Assembly: GCA_963737555.1 (NCBI GenBank)
Contig: CAVTTB010000008.1
Location: 186,001-250,000 of the forward strand
DNA: 64,000 bases
Direction of reading: 5' to 3'
Source: JAHJQQ01 sp963737555
GTDB lineage: Bacteria; Pseudomonadota; Gammaproteobacteria; Thiohalobacterales; Thiohalobacteraceae
The notes under the pieces: model-generated
What the model was told of the DNA's origin: nothing
Database searches by the model: none
What the model saw: the letters and a program-made list of their open reading frames with translations, nothing else
Shown: positions 59,238 through 64,000 of the stretch, piece after piece
Numbering within the stretch: the first letter of the stretch is position 1
Layout: the number at the start of each line of letters is the position of its first letter
Translations under genes and position numbers: made by a program

Positions 59238-60503
59238 TCACCCGACCATCTGCACGACTGAATAAAGCACCAACCCCACCAACCCGCCCACCAGCGTGCC
59301 GTTGATGCGTACGTATTGGAGGTCGCGGCCGATCTGCAATTCGATCTTGCGCGAGGTGTCCTCCGCGTCCCAGCCGACGACGGTGTCGGTGATGAGCTTC
59401 GCGACTTCGCCGCGGTATTGCGCCACGACATCGGCGATCGCGCCGATCAGCCAGCGGTCGGCCTTTTCGAGCAGCGCGGCGTCGGCCAGCAGGTTCCGCC
59501 CCATGGATTGCAGGCCGCGCGAAATCGCGCGCGGGCCCTCGCCCTGTTCCTGGCGCTCCGCCGACGCGATGATCGAGCGCTTGATGTCCGACCAGAGCGA
59601 GGCCGAGAATTCGCGCACGACCGGATGCGCCAGCATCTCTTCCTTGAACACCTCGGCGCGCGCCGCGGCGCCGGGCGAAGTCTTTAGATGCTCGATGAAC
59701 CGCTCCAGCGCGGCATCGAAACGCAGCCGCAGCGGATGCTCGGGATCGCGACCCACCTCTTCGAGTGTGTGCTGGATGCCGGTCACGATCCGATCATGGA
59801 TTCTGTTGTCGATCTTCCCGGGAATCCACCACGGACTCTCGGCGCGCACGCGCTCGCGGATCAGCTCCTCGTTCGCGGCCACCGCGTTGGCGACCGCGCG
59901 CAGCCCTTCGTCCAGAAGGGCTTGATGCCGCCGGTTCTCGGTGAACAGTGCCAGCATGCCACCGAGCAGAGGCGCCACCTGGATCTTGCGCGCGCCGGAG
60001 ATGAGGGCGCGGTCGATGAGTGCCTGCACGTCCTTGTCCTTCAGCACCTGCGCCGCGCCGGCCAGGCCATGCGCCACGCTGTTCGACAAGCGATCGGCAT
60101 GCGCGGGCTCGCTGATCCAGCGGGCCGCGCGCTCGGCCAGACGCAAGCCTTCGAGCCGTTGCGCGATGACAGCGGGCCCGAAGAAATTCCGTTCGACGAA
60201 ATTTCCGAGACTGTGTGCGATACGGTCCTTGCGCCGCGCGATGATGGCCGTATGCGGGATGGGAATGCCGAGCGGATGGCGGAACAAGGCCGTGACCGCG
60301 AACCAGTCCGCCAGCCCGCCGACCATCGCCGCCTCGGCCGTGGCGCGCACATAACCGAGCCAGGGGTAGGCGTGTTCGCCATAGAGCGCCGCGCCGAAAA
60401 TCACCGCGGCGAGGACCAGCAGGCCCGTCGCGCGACGCTTCATGTTGTCGAGCCGTTTGCGCTTCCCGGGGTCTTCCGTCACGAGCGGCATGGGTGTGTT
60501 CAT
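59238..60503 (-). CDS. DUF445 family membrane-associated protein
   Basis: This 421-residue protein belongs to the DUF445 (YjiN-like) family. The N-terminal helix (TGLLVLAAVIFGAALYGEHAYPW) and the hallmark AEAAMVGGLADWFAVTALFRHPLG are followed by long amphipathic helices. A C-terminal helix (NGTLVGGLVGLVLYSVVQMV) ends it. The function is unknown. It is intact; the region 58.7-60.5 kb has a somewhat higher GC content by eye. Confidence 0.88.
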   Translation of the reverse strand: MNTPMPLVTEDPGKRKRLDNMKRRATGLLVLAAVIFGAALYGEHAYPWLGYVRATAEAAMVGGLADWFAVTALFRHPLGIPIPHTAIIARRKDRIAHSLGNFVERNFFGPAVIAQRLEGLRLAERAARWISEPAHADRLSNSVAHGLAGAAQVLKDKDVQALIDRALISGARKIQVAPLLGGMLALFTENRRHQALLDEGLRAVANAVAANEELIRERVRAESPWWIPGKIDNRIHDRIVTGIQHTLEEVGRDPEHPLRLRFDAALERFIEHLKTSPGAAARAEVFKEEMLAHPVVREFSASLWSDIKRSIIASAERQEQGEGPRAISRGLQSMGRNLLADAALLEKADRWLIGAIADVVAQYRGEVAKLITDTVVGWDAEDTSRKIELQIGRDLQYVRINGTLVGGLVGLVLYSVVQMVG

Positions 60504-60632
60504 GTATCTACTGTAGCCGGCTTCGACCAGCGCTTCGAGGCATTGTCACCCATCTATTGCGGAGAGCGCGGAGCGAATGTGCCATGCCTGGCACGCCGAT
60601 GACGAGCCGGCCCACCATCCGCATGCGGCAAA

Positions 60633-62063
60633 CTACGGCACTTTGGCGCGCGCGTGTGCCGCCATGGCGCGTTGCAGGTTGGCCCTGGCGTTCCGATCGT
60701 CGGGGTTGAGTCGCAGCGCCTCGTTCAGTGCAGCGATGGCTTTGTCCCATTCGGCGAGCTGCATATAGGTGAAACCAAGATTGTTGTGAGCGTTCGCCAG
60801 CTGAGGTTCCATGGCGATGCCGGTGCGCAGCGTCTCGACCGCTTGCGCGTGCTCGCCCCTCATTCCCAGCGTCGCTCCGAGATCGACGTACGCGCGCGCG
60901 AAATCGGGCTTGATCCGCAATGTGTGCCGGAATGCCGTTTCCGCTTCCTTGAGTTGTCGCTGCTGTAGCAGGGCCACCCCATGGTTGTAATACAGCAGCG
61001 GGTCTTCCGTACCGGACACGGCCGCTTTTTGCAGTTCCGCTTGTGCCTCATCATGCCGGCCGAGCTTGGTGAGCGCGTCAACCAGTCCGCTGCGCGCGTG
61101 GATGTGCTGTGGCTCGAGACGCAAGGCGGTGCGGTACGCGTCAACTGCCGCTGCGGGCTGGCCGAGGAAGCGGTAGGCATGACCGAGTTCGGCATGCGCC
61201 TCGACCAAAGTCGGGTCGATGGCGATGGACTCCTTGAGCAACGGCATGGCCTGCGCGAATGCGTTCTGCTTGTACAGACGCACCGCGTCGTTACGCAACG
61301 CCGCGGCCAGCGAATTCACTTCGTTTCTGTCATGGCCTTCGGCGTAGATGGCCAGCCAGGCGGCGCGTGTCTGCGCATCGAGGCCGGCCGCACCGCCCGA
61401 GAAATCGAAGTTGCGCATCAACCGCAGTACACGCGCCGTCTGATCGTCGAACTCGTCGGTCTTGCCGCCATTCATGATCGAACGCACGTGGTCTGGAGGG
61501 TGGAACGCGCCGAACGTATGCGCGAGCTCATGCGATATCATCTGTTCTTGCAGAATGTATAGGCCTTGGCGTTCTACGCAATTCATGGAAATGATCGCCA
61601 CGTTGCTGAAAGCGCGCGCCTCCGCCAGTCGTTTTTTGCAGGGCAAATCCACGAACGCAAGCCGCAGGTCTGCGCCGCCCTGCGGGATATCCGCATCCAA
61701 CGTGTCCAGTGCGTAAGGATCGTCCGCATGCTCGAGCGTTGCCCCCCATTCGACCGCGTCGGCCGCCTCGAACCGGATAGCGAAGCGCCGCTCATACACG
61801 TCCGACACCACGCGCAGCGTTTCTCGCGCATAGCGGTCCCAGTCCGGCTGCGCCGCGGTCACGGAGCGGTGGCCGACGAGGCGGACCTTGACCGTACGCG
61901 TCGTCGGCTGCCCGTCCGCTTCGGATTCGACTTCGACTGGCGCGAGGGCAGTCGTTGCCGACGACGGCGTGGCCGGCAGAGAGAACGCCAGGCAGCACAC
62001 TGCGATCGCCAGCACGCCGACCCAGCTCCTGGAGTTAGTTATTTTTATTGTCATCGTCGGCAC
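60633..62063 (-). CDS. Secreted metzincin-like peptidase fused to TPR repeats
   Basis: This 476-residue protein has a signal peptide (GVLAIAVCCLAFSLPATPSSA). The first half, about residues 60-240, has the zinc-binding motif HELAHTFGAFH and, 13 residues later, SIMNGG as a likely Met-turn, the hallmarks of metzincin peptidases. The C-terminal half has about five tetratricopeptide repeats, for example PTLVEAHAELGHAYRFLGQP and PLLYYNHGVALLQQRQLKEA. So a peptidase and a protein-binding scaffold are joined in one secreted chain. Substrates are unknown. It ends soon after a proline-ended KVP. Confidence 0.72.
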   Translation of the reverse strand: MPTMTIKITNSRSWVGVLAIAVCCLAFSLPATPSSATTALAPVEVESEADGQPTTRTVKVRLVGHRSVTAAQPDWDRYARETLRVVSDVYERRFAIRFEAADAVEWGATLEHADDPYALDTLDADIPQGGADLRLAFVDLPCKKRLAEARAFSNVAIISMNCVERQGLYILQEQMISHELAHTFGAFHPPDHVRSIMNGGKTDEFDDQTARVLRLMRNFDFSGGAAGLDAQTRAAWLAIYAEGHDRNEVNSLAAALRNDAVRLYKQNAFAQAMPLLKESIAIDPTLVEAHAELGHAYRFLGQPAAAVDAYRTALRLEPQHIHARSGLVDALTKLGRHDEAQAELQKAAVSGTEDPLLYYNHGVALLQQRQLKEAETAFRHTLRIKPDFARAYVDLGATLGMRGEHAQAVETLRTGIAMEPQLANAHNNLGFTYMQLAEWDKAIAALNEALRLNPDDRNARANLQRAMAAHARAKVP

Positions 62064-62120
62064 CGTTCAGCGGGTTCGTTTTTGATAGATAAATCTGTAC
62101 CTGTTATCGGCTCTTCTTCG

Positions 62121-62834
62121 TTATTTGCTCTTTAGAGGAATCCCGTATTCAGCAAACTTGGTCTTGATTTCGGCCTCATAACCTTCCTTCGGTTCCAATT
62201 CCGCAGCTCTAAACAAGTCCCGCTTTGCCTGAGTCTTGTCGCCGAGCGCCTCATAAGCTAACGCTCTTCGATAAAGCGCATAACCGTAGTCAGGCTGCTT
62301 CGGGATGCCAAGCGTATACGCCTCGATTGCTTCGGCATAACGACCCGCAGCGTGAAGCGTCTGGCCTGTGTGATAGTAAACGGCCATGCCCGGTCCGGTA
62401 CCGGGGCCATCCTCGTCGTAGTTCAGCGCATCCTTGAGTACAGCCAAAGCCGAATCGTATTGCCTCAACTCCCTGTGATATGCGGCAAGCCGGATAAGCG
62501 GCCAGACGTCTTTCGGTGGCGCCAGTTGTAAAGACGTCTTTTGATCTTCTAGAGCTCGATCAGGCTGCTTGAGATTGAAATGGCATTCCGCTCTGATTTG
62601 AAGAGCAAACGCGCGCGCAGGATCGCGCAGTGGTCTCTGCAAACACTTCGAAAGCAGATCAATTGCGGCGTCATAGTTTTCAGCGTCATATGAATTGATG
62701 CCCGTTTGGCAGTCGTCTGCGGGTGCTGGTGTGGTCGCCGGCATGGCGGACAACGTACTGCAAGAGCAGAGAAGGAGGGCGGCAATGGTCTTGAGAACGG
62801 TCTTGGCGTTCGTTGTGTTTGTGAGTTTTGGCAT
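62121..62834 (-). CDS. TPR protein, probable lipoprotein
   Basis: This protein of about 237 residues contains three to four tetratricopeptide repeats (AFALQIRAECHFNLKQPDRA, PLIRLAAYHRELRQYDSA, YALYRRALAYEALGDKTQA). Its N-terminus has a hydrophobic segment with cysteines (KTIAALLLCSCSTLSA), compatible with a lipoprotein signal. The ATG at 62834 is chosen because it places the signal near the start; the open frame reaches 62936. It ends 57 bp before the metzincin-TPR gene on the same strand, so they may form an operon. Confidence 0.7.
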   Translation of the reverse strand: MPKLTNTTNAKTVLKTIAALLLCSCSTLSAMPATTPAPADDCQTGINSYDAENYDAAIDLLSKCLQRPLRDPARAFALQIRAECHFNLKQPDRALEDQKTSLQLAPPKDVWPLIRLAAYHRELRQYDSALAVLKDALNYDEDGPGTGPGMAVYYHTGQTLHAAGRYAEAIEAYTLGIPKQPDYGYALYRRALAYEALGDKTQAKRDLFRAAELEPKEGYEAEIKTKFAEYGIPLKSK

Positions 62835-62902
62835 AGCAGCGTTACTACTCTCGCGTCGACTGTTTTGGATATTTTGTGCCAGGATACTTGAGGATCTTTT
62901 TT

Positions 62903-62957
62903 GGTCAGAGTAAAAACCGTTCGCCGTCGTCTTCAATTCCGATTTTTTACTCTGACC
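62903..62957. repeat. Inverted repeat (GGTCAGAGTAAAAA type)
   Basis: GGTCAGAGTAAAAACCG at the left and CGATTTTTTACTCTGACC at the right differ by one base-pair slip. Short repeats with this sequence occur widely and can mark REP-like units. It lies between the TPR gene and the HEPN-like gene. Confidence 0.7.
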
Positions 62958-62987
62958 CCAAATATCATGTCCCGGTTTTTGGAAGAA

Positions 62988-63722
62988 TTAGGCGTCTCTG
63001 CTGTGGGACTTTAGGAAGGACTGAGTTTCATGTACTAACCGCTCCTGTAATTTGCCGTTAGGTGATGGCTGCTCCAGTATACGTTTCACTGAAAATCGAG
63101 CAGGCCGCAGAGTAGGCTTATTGCCGTTGAAATACAGCTGCCATAGCGTCTCGTGAAGCCTGCCAAGAAAAACCAGCAGCTGCTGCATCTCGCGGATATT
63201 CGTCTTGGCGAACAGCTCGCTGATTTCAGTGCGGCTTGTTACGCCGCGGTGTGCAAATACCTTGTGGCGCAGCGGTCGGTATTTGTCTTCGTAGATTCTG
63301 CGGCGGTCGGCAACATGACGTTTCAGTCTTCGGAAGTCTTTTCTCGTTGGCTCGTAGACTGTCTTGAGATATTCAGGCAGCCACTCGTCCGCATTCGCGC
63401 TCCCCTTGCGTTTGCGCTGAGCAAGCGCCTCCTTGGAGAAGATATCCAGATTCGAATGGGCGATGGAAAGTAGCCTGCTGACGCTGTGATTTTTGGGGTC
63501 GGGGTCAAAGACGCGACCAAGAGCCACAAGGGTCGACATTTGTAGCGCGCCCAACGCGGTATTCCAGAAGAGTGGCGCTTGATTCAGCAGGCGTACGATG
63601 GCCTTGTCGGTAGCCGCAACCGCGTGAGTTGCTTCCCAAGCGTAGAAAAACTGAATCGCGCTCTCTGCCTCAGTTCGGAAGAGTTCAAGTTGTGTCTCAA
63701 ATTCGATGGCGGGTGAAGACAT
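62988..63722 (-). CDS. AbiU2/HEPN-like domain protein
   Basis: This 244-residue all-helical protein has QAPLFWNTALGALQMSTLVALGRVFDPDPKNHSV and then RPLRHKVFAHRG, in which R-x5-H fits the HEPN RNase motif. The pattern resembles AbiU2-type HEPN domain proteins, some of which take part in phage defence or toxin-antitoxin pairs. No partner gene is visible on the intact side. The assignment is by resemblance only. The start is ATG 63722. Confidence 0.6.
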   Translation of the reverse strand: MSSPAIEFETQLELFRTEAESAIQFFYAWEATHAVAATDKAIVRLLNQAPLFWNTALGALQMSTLVALGRVFDPDPKNHSVSRLLSIAHSNLDIFSKEALAQRKRKGSANADEWLPEYLKTVYEPTRKDFRRLKRHVADRRRIYEDKYRPLRHKVFAHRGVTSRTEISELFAKTNIREMQQLLVFLGRLHETLWQLYFNGNKPTLRPARFSVKRILEQPSPNGKLQERLVHETQSFLKSHSRDA

Positions 63723-63830
63723 GTTTTGGAGCGCCTGACGATTGAGTTTAGGGGCGCGTCGAAAGCGCAGTATGCGAAGTGTCCCAGTGAGCGATGTGAG
63801 CGACTTGGACGATCAGTGTGAATCAGTACC

Positions 63831-64000
63831 TTAGCCCTTTAGCTGCTCGGGATAGCTGTAGAAGTAATGCTGGGCATCGTCTGTAGAGGTGGCATTGGTT
63901 CGCCACGCCTCCTGCCCTGATTTGGCGTTAACCGCATGTTCAAGAACTGAAAGTCGGATGTCAAGCCAAGACGATTGAACGTTAACACGTTCAGAGAGGG
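63831..64000 (-). CDS. Hypothetical protein, partial (3' end only)
   Basis: The minus strand is open from the window edge to a TAA at 63831-63833. The last residues read SSWLDIRLSVLEHAVNAKSG and DDAQHYFYSYPEQLKG. The frame has natural composition, but the start lies outside the window and no family is recognised. Confidence 0.4.
   Translation of the reverse strand, partial: LSERVNVQSSWLDIRLSVLEHAVNAKSGQEAWRTNATSTDDAQHYFYSYPEQLKG

Overview
The window looks like chromosomal DNA from a gammaproteobacterium, probably a respiring, sulfur-handling type. The grounds are gene content and order: cbb3 oxidase next to an FNR regulator, hisBHAFIE running into tatABC, and a rhodanese beside DsrE2. The genus is not resolved. 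Many conserved genes carry single-base frameshifts, including tatABC, ccoG, ccoP, fixH, hisI, ureC/E/F, uca and an RND pump. Most of these look like consensus errors of a long-read or draft assembly rather than decay. Such genes are annotated over their full reconstructed extent.

Layout. 0-4.1 kb: TtcA-like tRNA thiolase, rhodanese, DsrE2, proline iminopeptidase and dtd. 4.2-10.8 kb: ccoNOQP-ccoG-ccoH (minus strand) and fnr, with FNR boxes before ccoN and before fnr. 11-16.3 kb: hisBHAFIE and tatABC. 16.3-28.4 kb: mixed genes (pentapeptide protein, RND pump with adaptor, HDOD, pirin, SEC-C protein, GlcG-like, flavin reductase, PQQ-type dehydrogenase, TauE/SafE, DUF3025).

28.6-40.4 kb: an extended Anbu-type cluster. 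It holds a circularly permuted ATP-grasp-like protein, an alpha-E protein, a two-module VOC protein with an HPPD-like His/His/Glu set, citrate synthase, two small transglutaminases, a 1,100-residue transglutaminase-DUF2126 protein and the proteasome-like peptidase Anbu. The first small transglutaminase gene is interrupted by a clean 164-codon fragment of catalase-peroxidase (katG) flanked by GCG on both sides.

40.7-57.3 kb: a nitrogen-scavenging island. Allophanate hydrolase, a urea/guanidine carboxylase and two DUF1989 proteins are read leftward. A guanidine-I (ykkC) riboswitch, an ABC transporter and then ureDABCEFG are read rightward. The divergent control region has a sigma-54 promoter on each strand and two NtrC-like sites between them. 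A third sigma-54/NtrC promoter lies downstream of ureG, before an outer-membrane protein gene. The likely route is guanidine to carboxyguanidine to allophanate to ammonia and CO2, with urease using urea in parallel, all tuned to nitrogen supply. Three MITE-like elements built from CGCCAAG-type inverted repeats sit in the ureA/ureB, ureC/ureE and ureF/ureG gaps.

57.7-64 kb: outer-membrane protein, a hypothetical protein, DUF445, a predicted secreted metzincin-TPR fusion, a TPR lipoprotein candidate, an AbiU2/HEPN-like protein and a partial gene at the window edge.
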